NCBI GenBank assembly: GCA_046582495.1
Contig: JAYGEG010000180.1
Span: 1-19,089, forward strand
From: TMED23 sp913054205
Lineage (GTDB): Bacteria; Pseudomonadota; Alphaproteobacteria; Rhodospirillales; UBA2165
Length of the DNA: 19,089 bases
Reading direction: 5' to 3'
Below, piece after piece: positions 7,008 to 15,078 of the stretch. The stretch's first letter is position 1; every line of letters begins with the position of its first letter. The notes under the pieces were generated by a model. That model saw nothing but the letters and a program-made list of their open reading frames with translations. It had not been told where the DNA came from and made no database searches. The translations under genes were made by a program, and so were the position numbers.

Positions 7008-9752
7008 TTATACCGCGCCGTGGCAGTGCTTGAATTTTTTGCTGGAACCACAGGGGCAGGCGGAGTTGCGGCCAATTTTACCCCAGGTCGAAGGATCATC
7101 GGGATCAATCACGTCAGCTGCTTCACGAACGACGACAGGCGAGGAGGGCAATTCATTGACCCCCATGCTTTCATATTCGCCCTCGCCATATTCATCGGAA
7201 TCCATCGCATACATTGGGTCCTGTGTGATTTCAAAAGTCTCGGAGCTTGAGTGCAGGCCGATTTCTGTGGGATCAGTGAGCTGGAGTTCCATATGGGCGA
7301 GGATGAGCGTGATGCGTTCATCAAGTTCGGTGAGCATGCCATTGAACATATCGAACGCTTCGCCCTTATATTCGTTGAGCGGATCTTTCTGAGCATAAGC
7401 TCGGAGGCCAATGCCTTGGCGCAAGTGATCAAGCGCCAACAAATGCTCTTTCCAAACTTGGTCGAGCACCTGGAGAAGTAGGTTCTTCTCAACGTCGCGC
7501 ATGACTTCCGGGCCCCAAGAGGCGGCTTTTTCAGCCATCTTCCGATTGGCGGCATCAGAGATACGTTCCAGAATTTGCTCGTCCGCGACGCCTTCTTCCT
7601 TGGCCCAGTCTTCAACCGGTAAATCGAGACCGAAGAGGCGCAAACCTTCTTCGTGGAGGGCTGCCGTATCCCATTGCTCCTGATAGGCTTTCACCGGGAT
7701 GCATTGTGCAACAATGCTCTCAACGACGTTGTAGCGCATATCGGCAATGGTATCAGAGACGTCTTCGCTGGCCATAAGCTCTTTGCGTTGTTCATAAACG
7801 ACTTTGCGTTGGTCATTCATAACATCGTCAAATTTTAGCAAGTTTTTCCGAATATCAAAGTTGCGGGCTTCGACTTTTTGTTGTGCCTTTTCGAGCGCTT
7901 TGTTGATCCAGGGATGAACAATCGCCTCGCCGTCTTCGAGGCCGAGCTTTTTCAGCATTCCGTCCATGCGTTCTGAGCCGAAAATACGCATCAGATCGTC
8001 TTGTAGGGACAAATAGAATTTTGAGTGGCCTGGATCACCTTGACGGCCCGAGCGTCCGCGCAACTGGTTGTCAATGCGGCGGCTTTCGTGGCGTTCGGTA
8101 CCGATTATGTAGAGACCACCCGCTTTAAGAACGATTTCCCTGCCATCAAGAACTTCTTTGCGCACCCTGGTTTCAATCTCGGGGTGCTTGGTTTCATCGT
8201 CCTCTTTGCCAAGTTGCTGGCTAAGCAGCATATCAATATTACCGCCAAGCTGAATATCGGTACCACGGCCCGCCATGTTCGTTGCAATGGTGATCGAGCC
8301 CGGCGCACCGGCTTGGGCGATAATCAGCGCTTCTTGCTCGTGGAAGCGCGCATTCAATACCTGGTGTTTGATGTTTTCTTTTTTGAGCAGCGCCGCAATC
8401 TCTTCTGATTTCTCAATGCTCACCGTACCGACGAGCACAGGCTGTTGGCGGGATTGGCATTCTCTGACCATTTCCATGATCGCATTGTGCTTTTCAGCCT
8501 CGGTGCGATAAACTTCATCATCTTCATCGACGCGTATACACTCTTCGTTGGTGGGTATTTCAGCACTTTCCAGCTTATAAATTTCTTCAAATTCGCCAGC
8601 TTCGGTCATCGCCGTACCCGTCATGCCAGCAAGTTTTGGATACATCCGGAAATAGTTCTGATAGGTGATGGAGGCGAGGGTCTGGTTTTCATTTTCAACT
8701 TCAACACCTTCTTTGGCCTCAAGCGCCTGATGCAGACCTTCTGAGAAACGCCTGCCCTCCATCATCCGGCCGGTAAATTCATCAATGATGACAACCTGGC
8801 CTTCATGAACGATGTAATCAGTATCCGCTTCAAAGAGTTTATGGGCTTTGAGCGCCTGATTGACGTGATGCACCAGAGTGATGTTGCCGTATTCATACAA
8901 ACTACCCTCGGTGAGCAATCCAGCGTCAGCCAGCAATTGTTCGATATGTTCGTTACCAGCATCGGTTAACGTTACCGCTTTGACTTTTTCGTCTTTTTCG
9001 TAATCTTCCGGCACCAGTTCTGGAATAAATTTGTCAATTATATCGTAAAGATCTGAGGAATCTTCGGAAGCTCCCGAGATGATCAAGGGGGTACGCGCTT
9101 CATCGATCAGGATTGAGTCGACCTCATCGACAATGGCGTAGTTGAACGGGCGTTGAACCATTTCTTCCAAGCCGAACTTCATGTTGTCGCGCAGGTAGTC
9201 AAAGCCAAATTCACTGTTGGTGCCGTAAGTGATGTCGCATTGATAGGCGGCGGCGCGCTCAACTTCGGTAAGATTGGGGATAACGCAGCCGACCGTCAGG
9301 CCCAGCATGCTGTAGACTTTACCCATCCATTCCGCATCACGCGGGGCGAGGTAATCATTCACCGTCACAATGTGAACGCCTTTGCCTTCGAGCGCGTTTA
9401 AATAAACCGCCATGGTCGAAGTCAGCGTTTTACCTTCGCCGGTTTTCATCTCAGCGATCATGCCGCGGTGGAGGACAATCGCACCGACAATTTGAACATC
9501 GTAGGGACGCTCGCCGAGGGCGCGTTTGGCGGCCTCACGAACGGTGGCGAAAGCTTCGGGTAAAATATCGTCGAGCGACTCGCCATTTTTCAGGCGTTCT
9601 TTGAATTGATCTGTCCGTCCGCGCAAATCATCATCGCTGAGACTTTCAACAGAAGGCTCAAGCGCACTAATTTGATCAACTTCAGTATTTAGGCCGCGAA
9701 CATAGCGGTCATTTGCGGTACCAAAAAGGCGCCGGGCGATGGCGTCAAACAT
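7008..9752 (-). CDS. secA: Preprotein translocase ATPase SecA
   Basis: SecA drives unfolded precursors through SecYEG at the inner membrane using ATP. The 914-residue protein is complete. Walker A TGEGKT is at residues 104-109, Walker B-type DEVD at 209-212 followed by LIDEARTPLIISG, and the second ATPase domain carries TNMAGRGTDIQLGG and ESRRIDNQLRGRSGRQGDPG. The C-terminal zinc tail has Cys899, Cys901, Cys910 and His911 (CPCGSSKKFKHCHG), which binds SecB and ribosomes or lipids. Its ATG has GAGG 7 bp upstream, and a promoter with a perfect TTGACA box lies about 100 bp upstream. It is divergent from a periplasmic folding factor, itself a Sec substrate, an order common in alphaproteobacteria. 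Confidence 0.99.
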   Translation of the reverse strand: MFDAIARRLFGTANDRYVRGLNTEVDQISALEPSVESLSDDDLRGRTDQFKERLKNGESLDDILPEAFATVREAAKRALGERPYDVQIVGAIVLHRGMIAEMKTGEGKTLTSTMAVYLNALEGKGVHIVTVNDYLAPRDAEWMGKVYSMLGLTVGCVIPNLTEVERAAAYQCDITYGTNSEFGFDYLRDNMKFGLEEMVQRPFNYAIVDEVDSILIDEARTPLIISGASEDSSDLYDIIDKFIPELVPEDYEKDEKVKAVTLTDAGNEHIEQLLADAGLLTEGSLYEYGNITLVHHVNQALKAHKLFEADTDYIVHEGQVVIIDEFTGRMMEGRRFSEGLHQALEAKEGVEVENENQTLASITYQNYFRMYPKLAGMTGTAMTEAGEFEEIYKLESAEIPTNEECIRVDEDDEVYRTEAEKHNAIMEMVRECQSRQQPVLVGTVSIEKSEEIAALLKKENIKHQVLNARFHEQEALIIAQAGAPGSITIATNMAGRGTDIQLGGNIDMLLSQQLGKEDDETKHPEIETRVRKEVLDGREIVLKAGGLYIIGTERHESRRIDNQLRGRSGRQGDPGHSKFYLSLQDDLMRIFGSERMDGMLKKLGLEDGEAIVHPWINKALEKAQQKVEARNFDIRKNLLKFDDVMNDQRKVVYEQRKELMASEDVSDTIADMRYNVVESIVAQCIPVKAYQEQWDTAALHEEGLRLFGLDLPVEDWAKEEGVADEQILERISDAANRKMAEKAASWGPEVMRDVEKNLLLQVLDQVWKEHLLALDHLRQGIGLRAYAQKDPLNEYKGEAFDMFNGMLTELDERITLILAHMELQLTDPTEIGLHSSSETFEITQDPMYAMDSDEYGEGEYESMGVNELPSSPVVVREAADVIDPDDPSTWGKIGRNSACPCGSSKKFKHCHGAV

Positions 9753-9851
9753 TCAATTTCCTCAACAAATTCAACACTTAAATAGTTCGGAGGCGGGGGA
9801 TTGCAATGCTAATTATAACCCAGGGTATTTCCACTTCGAATCTGGAGAAGA

Positions 9852-9880
9852 GAGATAGAGCCCTGACCCGCTTCTGTCAA
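9852..9880 (-). promoter_or_regulatory. Predicted secA promoter
   Basis: On the minus strand, TTGACA (9880-9875) and TATCTC (9857-9852) are spaced by 17 bp. Transcription would begin near 9845 and leave a leader of roughly 90 nt before the secA ATG. The -35 box is perfect; the -10 box matches at four of six positions. I saw no equally good promoter for the divergent gene in 9753-10028, nor any clear regulatory RNA in the leader. Confidence 0.6.
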
Positions 9881-10028
9881 CGATTGCACGCCCATTATCA
9901 TCAACTAATCGCACTATTGTGTGGTGCAGAAATTAGGGGTTTCAGGTTACGCTGCGGCAGTTTAAGACTAGAGCTTTTCCAGGAACCAATTTTCGCCCTA
10001 AAATATATGGGATTTGAGAGGCTGTTTT

Positions 10029-10880
10029 ATGTTTAATATTTATCGAGTGTGCAGCCTTATAGGCGTTCTTTTTCTTAATTTTTCGGCAGCTGTGCTGGTT
10101 TTTTCACCCGCACAAAATCTAAAGGCAGCCGAAGCTAAAGCTGATCCCGTCGTTACTGTGGTGAATGGATTTGAAATCCACATGTCGGCGGTTGAACAGG
10201 CGCGCCTCCAATTGCCGCCTCAAGCGCAGCAATATCCGATGGCGACGGTGTATAAATTCCTGCTTGATAGTCTCATAAATACCAGACTGGTCGCGGCTGC
10301 CGCGCGCAAAGAAGGTCTCGACAAACAAGACAAAATTGTTAAACAGGTGCGCCGCATTGAAGAGCAAATTCTGCATCAGGCTTATTTGGCTGATAAAGTA
10401 TCCTCGACGGTAACCGATGAAGCTGTGAAGAACAGCTATCAAACCTATCTTAAAAACAATCCCGTCGGCGAAGAGGTTCACGCGCGTCACATTCTCGTGC
10501 AGACGCGAGAGCAGGCGTTGGAAGTAATTGGCCGTCTGACCAAAGGCGAAGACTTCGCCGCTTTAGCAAAATCCGTGTCCACTGGGCCTTCGGGTAAGCG
10601 CGGCGGTGATCTTGGATATTTCACCGCTAATCGTATGGTGCCGCCTTTTTCCAAGGCAGCTTTTTCAACACGGCCCGGTGAGTTCACAACCAAACCTGTC
10701 AAAACTCAGTTTGGTTGGCACATCATCAAGGTTGAAGATAAACGTTCGCAAAAACCGAAATCTTTTGAGGACGTGCAGGATCAGTTGCGTAAACGGATAT
10801 CGAAAGAGCTCTCCGAGGCAGTCGTTGCCGAACTTCGCAAAGCCGCGGATGTAAAAACTTTCGGACCCGACGGAAAATAA
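10029..10880 (+). CDS. Periplasmic peptidyl-prolyl isomerase, parvulin (PpiC/SurA-like)
   Basis: This 283-residue exported foldase has an N-terminal signal (YRVCSLIGVLFLNFSAAVLVF, cleavage near KAAEAKA), an alpha-helical SurA-N-like segment (about 50-145) and a single rotamase domain (about 150-238) with HARHILVQT at its start, GPSGKRGGDLGYF in the middle and FGWHIIKVEDKR at its end. Parvulins catalyse proline isomerisation and chaperone outer-membrane or periplasmic proteins. I start at ATG 10029 because GAGAGG lies 7 bp before it; a TTG at 10014 gives five more residues but no site. The stop is immediately followed by the left end of the RAYT element. Confidence 0.93.
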   Translation: MFNIYRVCSLIGVLFLNFSAAVLVFSPAQNLKAAEAKADPVVTVVNGFEIHMSAVEQARLQLPPQAQQYPMATVYKFLLDSLINTRLVAAAARKEGLDKQDKIVKQVRRIEEQILHQAYLADKVSSTVTDEAVKNSYQTYLKNNPVGEEVHARHILVQTREQALEVIGRLTKGEDFAALAKSVSTGPSGKRGGDLGYFTANRMVPPFSKAAFSTRPGEFTTKPVKTQFGWHIIKVEDKRSQKPKSFEDVQDQLRKRISKELSEAVVAELRKAADVKTFGPDGK

Positions 10881-10882
10881 TT

Positions 10883-10952
10883 AATTAAGGGGACACAATA
10901 CTAATTAAGAAAGTTGTGAATTGCTGTGAATTAGTATTGTGTCCCCTTAATT
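10883..10952. repeat. REPIN-like palindrome, left copy
   Basis: Two perfectly complementary 24-bp arms (10883-10906 and 10929-10952) enclose a 22-nt loop. Each arm contains GGGGACACAATACTAATT. The loop side carries a direct repeat TGTGAATT-GC-TGTGAATT. As RNA this would fold into a very stable hairpin just after the parvulin stop, and could act as a 3'-end protector or terminator. There is no U-tract to support classical termination. Confidence 0.9.
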
Positions 10953-10980
10953 CCGTATCCCCATAATTCGATCAACGAAA

Positions 10981-11640
10981 CTACAGTCTCCGCTTTGGTC
11001 CTGGCTTTTTTCTGATCAAAGATCGACCCAATTTCTGCTCAATTTTCCGAAGAAATATTTTGTTTCCTTGTGGTCGGCCGGTAAGCTCACCTTTTTTGAG
11101 GTTGTTCCATTCTTCGCTATAGCCCGTTCGGTCAAAGAGTAAATTCCAGTCGGGAATGATTTCAAGCAAAGGCTCCACATTTACCAATACATTTGAATGT
11201 GCAGATAGGTGTGCTCTGGCGCTCGACCACTTCCATTTTTCAGGCCAGTCAACCAGTCCTGCAGTTACGGGATTAAGCTCAACATATTTGGCCGCTGCGA
11301 TTAAATGAGTCTGATCCATTGCAACGGAGGCAAACCTTCCCTGCCACAAATAGCCACGCCAATCCATGCGTTTGTTGATGCGTTTTGTATAAACTCGGTG
11401 GGCCTCACCAATTGCCAAACGAAGCTGTGCCGAAGTTTTTGGAACCGCGATGAGGTGGATATGGTTTGGCATTAAACAATAGGACCATATCTCGACTTCG
11501 TACTTGTGGCATTGTACAGCCATCAATTTGATGTAAGCGGCATAATCCTCTTCACAAAAGAAAGTTTGCTGTCGACGATTACCCCGTTGTGTAATGTGAT
11601 GCGGAATACCCGGCATAACGATGCGTGCTGATCTAGCCAT
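10981..11640 (-). CDS. REP-associated tyrosine transposase (RAYT), Y1/HUH family
   Basis: This 219-residue single-strand DNA nuclease of the IS200-like Y1 transposase superfamily is domesticated in many bacteria to spread REP/REPIN repeats. The family start MARSARIV..GIPHHITQRGN is present. The HUH pair is His60 and His62 (LMPNHIHLI), and the likely nucleophile is Tyr119 in KYVELNPV. LWQGRF (98-103) and KWKWSSARAH are further RAYT signatures. The C-terminus is basic (KKPGPKRRL). All catalytic residues are intact, so the enzyme may be active. I start at ATG 11640 from family similarity; no ribosome site is seen, and the frame is open through the right palindrome to a TTG at 11691. Confidence 0.93.
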   Translation of the reverse strand: MARSARIVMPGIPHHITQRGNRRQQTFFCEEDYAAYIKLMAVQCHKYEVEIWSYCLMPNHIHLIAVPKTSAQLRLAIGEAHRVYTKRINKRMDWRGYLWQGRFASVAMDQTHLIAAAKYVELNPVTAGLVDWPEKWKWSSARAHLSAHSNVLVNVEPLLEIIPDWNLLFDRTGYSEEWNNLKKGELTGRPQGNKIFLRKIEQKLGRSLIRKKPGPKRRL

Positions 11641-11675
11641 AGAATGATTATGGAGGTGCCAGAGGAGGTTTTTAT

Positions 11676-11745
11676 AATTAAGGGGACACAATACTAATTA
11701 AGAAAGTTGTGAATTGCTGTGAATTAGTATTGTGCCCCCTTAATT
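11676..11745. repeat. REPIN-like palindrome, right copy
   Basis: It has the same 24-22-24 architecture and orientation as the left copy: arms 11676-11699 and 11722-11745, identical loop. One difference at 11735 (C in place of T) breaks one pair of the stem. It lies 35 bp upstream of the transposase start, so a transcript reading the transposase from outside would carry it in its leader. Confidence 0.9.
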
Positions 11746-11811
11746 AAGAGAGGTGGACTGCATTGATCTATAGGTTTAAAAGACCACCAAATTACACTTT
11801 AGAGAATTACG

Positions 11812-13038
11812 ATGACTGACATATCACCTTTAGCGCCGGAAAGTTTTCCGGACATTGCAGCAATCCCTGGCGTTCAGTTGGCGGCGGGCGCTTGCGGTGT
11901 GCGTTATTCAGGTAAATTGGATGTCTTGCTGGTCGAGCTCGCAGAGGGCACTGAAGTCGCCGGCGTGTTTACCAAATCTCAGACCGCCGCCGCGCCGATC
12001 GATTGGTGCAAACAATCGCTCAGCAATGGCAAAGCGCGGGCCTTGGTGGTGAATTCCGGCAATGCCAATGCTTTTAACGGTGTGGCAGGCATCGCCTCGG
12101 TTGAGCGGACCGCCGACCAAACATCCAAAATTGTTGGTTGCGCCGCGGAAGATGTGTTTATCGCCTCAACCGGTGTGATCGGTGAAGCGCTGCCGGATGA
12201 AAAAATCACCAATGCGCTGGCCGGCCTTAAAAGTGATCTTGGATCAGATTGGCAAGCGGCGGCTGATGCGATTTGCACGACTGACACCTATGCCAAAGGC
12301 TCTGTCCGTCAGGTTAAAATTGGCGATACTGATGTGACGATTGGCGGCATTGCCAAGGGCTCTGGCATGATTGCACCGGATATGGCGACCATGCTGGCCT
12401 TTGTATTTACCGACGCTGCGATACCGCAAAACATATTACAGCGGCTTCTGTCGAAATCGGCGGGGCAGAGCTTTAACTCGATCACCGTCGATTCTGATAC
12501 CTCGACCAGTGATACGGTTTTGTTATTTGCAACGGGCCAAGCCAAGCACGAATGGGTCGCCGCCGTCGGCGATGCGCATTTGCGGGACTTCAGGCAGGCG
12601 CTGGATGAGGTGATGCTTGATCTGGCTCAGCAGGTTGTTCGAGACGGCGAAGGCGCAACCAAATTCGTCGAAATTAAAGTTTCCGGGGCTGCCGACGATG
12701 CAGCTGCCAAAAAAATCGGACTTTCTATCGCTAATTCGCCACTGGTTAAGACTGCCATCGCTGGTGAAGACGCCAATTGGGGCCGGATTGTCATGGCTGT
12801 CGGAAAATCTGGAGAGCGCGCTGATCGCGATAAGATGTCTATTTCGATGGGCGGTGTTGAAATTGCAGCTGTTGGGCAGGCGGTCGACGGCTATGACGAA
12901 GCGCCGGTGGCCAAGCACATGAAAGGCCAGGAAATTGACATCGCCGTTGATGTCGGTATCGGTCATGGCAGTGCGACGGTTTGGACCTGCGATCTCACCC
13001 ACGGATATATTTCGATCAATGCCGATTACCGGACCTGA
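11812..13038 (+). CDS. argJ: Glutamate N-acetyltransferase / amino-acid acetyltransferase ArgJ
   Basis: ArgJ moves acetyl from N-acetylornithine to glutamate, closing the cyclic arginine pathway; bifunctional forms also use acetyl-CoA. The 408-residue cytosolic protein is full length. It cleaves itself at a conserved site, here in KGSGMIAPDMATMLAF, with Thr193 (ATML) as the nucleophile that starts the beta chain. Other hallmarks are VVNSGNANAFNG near 78-89 and NSPLVKTAIAGEDANWGR in the second half. Mono- versus bifunctional status cannot be told from sequence alone. The ribosome site is weak (AGAG). The RAYT element just upstream may have displaced or supplied promoter sequence. The 3' end overlaps the Nudix gene if that begins at 13019. 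Confidence 0.98.
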   Translation: MTDISPLAPESFPDIAAIPGVQLAAGACGVRYSGKLDVLLVELAEGTEVAGVFTKSQTAAAPIDWCKQSLSNGKARALVVNSGNANAFNGVAGIASVERTADQTSKIVGCAAEDVFIASTGVIGEALPDEKITNALAGLKSDLGSDWQAAADAICTTDTYAKGSVRQVKIGDTDVTIGGIAKGSGMIAPDMATMLAFVFTDAAIPQNILQRLLSKSAGQSFNSITVDSDTSTSDTVLLFATGQAKHEWVAAVGDAHLRDFRQALDEVMLDLAQQVVRDGEGATKFVEIKVSGAADDAAAKKIGLSIANSPLVKTAIAGEDANWGRIVMAVGKSGERADRDKMSISMGGVEIAAVGQAVDGYDEAPVAKHMKGQEIDIAVDVGIGHGSATVWTCDLTHGYISINADYRT

Positions 13039-13480
13039 TCCCAGCTGCCTTGAAGCAGAAGCGCGGGAGGCTCGCCCTGACGTGCCGGTTATATTGGTTG
13101 CCGCCGTGGCGCTGATCGATGTCGATGGGCGAATTTTATTGGCCCAGCGCCCGGAAGGCAAAAACATGGCCGGCCTGTGGGAGTTCCCAGGCGGCAAAGT
13201 CGAAGAGGGCGAGACGCCTGAGGTTGCCTTAATCCGAGAGCTCCAGGAAGAGCTCGGACTTGATATCAGCGAAAGCTGCCTGGCACCTCTGACTTTTGCT
13301 TCGCACGCCTATGAAGATTTTCATTTATTGATGCCGCTTTATTTGTGCCGCGTATGGCAAGGCCAGCCGACTGCAAAAGAAGGCCAAGCGCTTAAATGGG
13401 TGCGGCTGGAAAAGTTCGATGACTATCCCATGCCGCCGGCGGATATACCTCTGGTCGCGATCTTGAGAGATTTTCTATAG
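13019..13480 (+). CDS. Nudix hydrolase, MutT (8-oxo-dGTP diphosphatase)-type
   Basis: This protein of up to 153 residues cleans oxidised or other nucleoside triphosphates by hydrolysis to monophosphate. A perfect Nudix box (G-x5-E-x7-REUxEExGU) spans residues 59-81, with Arg73, Glu74, Glu77 and Glu78 present. RILLAQRPEG..AGLWEFPGGK before it is the usual MutT context. Two starts are possible: ATG 13019, overlapping argJ by 20 bp, or GTG 13082, which has GGGAGG 11 bp upstream and gives a typical 132-residue MutT beginning PVILVAAVALID. Its stop overlaps the next start by one base (TAGTG), so at least the last two genes are coupled. Confidence 0.92.
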   Translation: MPITGPDPSCLEAEAREARPDVPVILVAAVALIDVDGRILLAQRPEGKNMAGLWEFPGGKVEEGETPEVALIRELQEELGLDISESCLAPLTFASHAYEDFHLLMPLYLCRVWQGQPTAKEGQALKWVRLEKFDDYPMPPADIPLVAILRDFL

Positions 13481-14127
13481 TGATCACAAATCTGCTGGTT
13501 GATCTGGATGGCACGCTTACCGATCCGAAGCTTGGCATTATCCGCTGCGTTCAACATGCTCTTACCGAACTCGGCCAGCCATCACCGCCAGAGGAGGATC
13601 TGCTTTGGTTTATAGGCCCGCCGTTGCGCGCGTCTTTTGAAACATTGCTGGAAGAAACGGGATTAGACGCAGAGCGGGCGGTAACCATCTACCGCGAGAG
13701 ATTTGGCACAATAGGTCTATTGGAAAATGAGGTTTTTGAAGGCGTTGTCGATCTTTTGGCAAAGCAATCAGCTGCAGACAAACGCCTGTTCATTGCCTCG
13801 ACCAAACCGCATGTCTATATCGGACCGATCCTCGAGCATTTTGATCTTCACCATTGGTTTGAGCGTATATATGGCTCGGAGATCGATGGTACACGCGCGG
13901 TTAAAACAGATTTATTGCGCCACATTTTTGCTGAGCTTGATTTAGTGCTGGAAGAAACCGTGATGATTGGCGATCGCATTCACGATATGGACGCCGCCAA
14001 AGCCGTGGGCGTGACATCGATTTGGGTTGAGTATGGCTATGGTGATGCTGCGGAGCGTGATCGGGCTAAGCCCGACCATATCTGCGCCTCTGTCGAAGAA
14101 CTAGGTGGTTTGTTAGATACGATCTAG
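13480..14127 (+). CDS. HAD-superfamily phosphatase, phosphoglycolate-phosphatase-like
   Basis: This 215-residue cytosolic enzyme has all four HAD motifs: DLDGT with nucleophile Asp8 and acid/base Asp10, a motif II segment at 106-109 (ASTK), Lys142 (motif III), and MIGDRIHDMDAA with Asp165 and Asp169 for magnesium. A helical cap lies between motifs I and II (about 15-85), typical of the Gph/PGP group that hydrolyses 2-phosphoglycolate or small sugar phosphates. The precise substrate is not certain. GTG 13480 overlaps the preceding stop by one base, so translation is probably coupled. Confidence 0.93.
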   Translation: MITNLLVDLDGTLTDPKLGIIRCVQHALTELGQPSPPEEDLLWFIGPPLRASFETLLEETGLDAERAVTIYRERFGTIGLLENEVFEGVVDLLAKQSAADKRLFIASTKPHVYIGPILEHFDLHHWFERIYGSEIDGTRAVKTDLLRHIFAELDLVLEETVMIGDRIHDMDAAKAVGVTSIWVEYGYGDAAERDRAKPDHICASVEELGGLLDTI

Positions 14128-14133
14128 TCTTGC

Positions 14134-14173
14134 TTTTTTGAGATAATTCCGCCATTTCTAACGGCTCAAAAAA
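14134..14173. terminator. AT-rich inverted repeat between phosphatase and CinA-like genes
   Basis: TTTTTTGAG (14134-14142) pairs perfectly with CTCAAAAAA (14165-14173) across a 22-nt loop. It lies 7 bp after the phosphatase stop and might end the argJ transcript or weakly separate the units. The stem is AT-rich and the loop long, so it is not a convincing intrinsic terminator. Confidence 0.25.
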
Positions 14174-14193
14174 AAGAATTACAGGGTCGAGAT

Positions 14194-14985
14194 ATGTCAG
14201 AAAACAACACCGTTACAGCTTGCTGCCTAATCATTGGCAATGAAGTCCTTTCCGGGAGAACCAAGGATGCAAACCTTGGCTGGCTTGCCGAACGCCTCAC
14301 CGATATGGGCATTCGCATGGCAGAAGCGCGGGTGATCCCGGATGTTGAAGATGTGATTATTAATGCGGTCAATGAAGTGCGTGAAAAATATACCTATGTT
14401 TTTACGACCGGCGGCATTGGTCCGACCCATGACGACATTACGTCGCTCTGCGTTGCCAAAGCATTCGGTGTTGAAATTTATCGCAACCCGGAAGCCAAAG
14501 CCCTATTGGAAAGTTTTATACCGACGAAACGAATGAACGAAGCCAGGCTTAAAATGGCCGACGTGCCGGTTGGCTCGACGCTGATTGATAACCCCGTCTC
14601 GAAAGCCCCCGGTTTTCAGATGGGCAATGTCTATGTGATGGCAGGTGTCCCTTCAATCATGCGGGCAATGTTTGACGAGCTTGCTTCGACTTTGGTCGGC
14701 GGCAAAAAAATGGAATCGATCGCCGTTGCGTCCTATCTGCCGGAGGGTGCCGTTGCGGCTCCGCTGAGTGATATCCAGGATGCTCATTCGAATGTCGAGA
14801 TCGGCAGCTATCCGTTTTTCCGCGCCGGCCATTTCGGCTGCACGTTGATTTCGCGTGGCACGGATACCGAAGAACTTAAGGTCGTTGCCGAAGAAGTGCG
14901 TCAGATGATCATCAGTCTGGGCGGCGAGCCAATTGATGAAGACCTCATCACACCTGCCGATGGTGACAATTCCAAGGACTATTAG
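14194..14985 (+). CDS. CinA-like / MoaB-fold molybdopterin-binding domain protein
   Basis: This 263-residue protein is built around a MoCF-biosynthesis (MogA/MoaB/CinA-N) domain: IIGNEVLSGRTKDANLGWLA (about 13-32), then FTTGGIGPTHDDITSL (about 70-85), the pterin- or nucleotide-binding loop, and DNPVSKAPGFQMGNVYVMAGVPSIM. It lacks the C-terminal deamidase domain of full CinA (about 410 residues), so it matches the short stand-alone CinA-N type common in alphaproteobacteria, often called competence/damage-inducible protein A-like. The N-domain of CinA-type proteins has been linked to ADP-ribose pyrophosphatase activity, and a nucleotide substrate is possible. AGGG lies 7 bp before the ATG. Confidence 0.92.
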   Translation: MSENNTVTACCLIIGNEVLSGRTKDANLGWLAERLTDMGIRMAEARVIPDVEDVIINAVNEVREKYTYVFTTGGIGPTHDDITSLCVAKAFGVEIYRNPEAKALLESFIPTKRMNEARLKMADVPVGSTLIDNPVSKAPGFQMGNVYVMAGVPSIMRAMFDELASTLVGGKKMESIAVASYLPEGAVAAPLSDIQDAHSNVEIGSYPFFRAGHFGCTLISRGTDTEELKVVAEEVRQMIISLGGEPIDEDLITPADGDNSKDY

Positions 14986-15078
14986 CGATGTCCGATAGGT
15001 GGGCGCTACGTGCTTGCTGACTTCCCTTTATCCGCTGCCTGCGATATGCTTTTTAAATACTGTTAGCGAGAGGGAAAT

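Larger units (their letters stand above)
10881..11747. mobile_element. RAYT transposase gene bracketed by two REPIN-like palindromes
   Basis: The unit consists of a 70-bp palindromic repeat, a Y1 transposase gene read leftward, and a second copy of the repeat. The two copies are 69/70 identical and direct in orientation, judged by their asymmetric loops. The outer ends are mirror images (TTAATTAAGGGG on the left, CCCCTTAATTAA on the right). It lies directly after the parvulin stop and 64 bp before argJ. Whether the whole segment moves as one unit or only the palindromes do is not visible here; a RAYT gene with resident REPs is the more usual reading. Confidence 0.65.

Noticed and set aside
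10883..10952. Intrinsic terminator of the parvulin gene
   Set aside because: The hairpin is strong but not followed by a U-tract, and an almost identical copy occurs on the other side of the transposase; it is better read as REPIN-like, though it may affect transcript ends.
11748..11811. Riboswitch or ArgR box upstream of argJ
   Set aside because: The 64-bp gap is too short for a known riboswitch and I found no convincing palindromic arginine-repressor site or well-spaced promoter.
12523..13197. Minus-strand open frame of 224 codons opposite argJ and the Nudix gene
   Set aside because: It is a shadow of two well-conserved genes; its product shows no recognisable motif and it has no plausible operon context.
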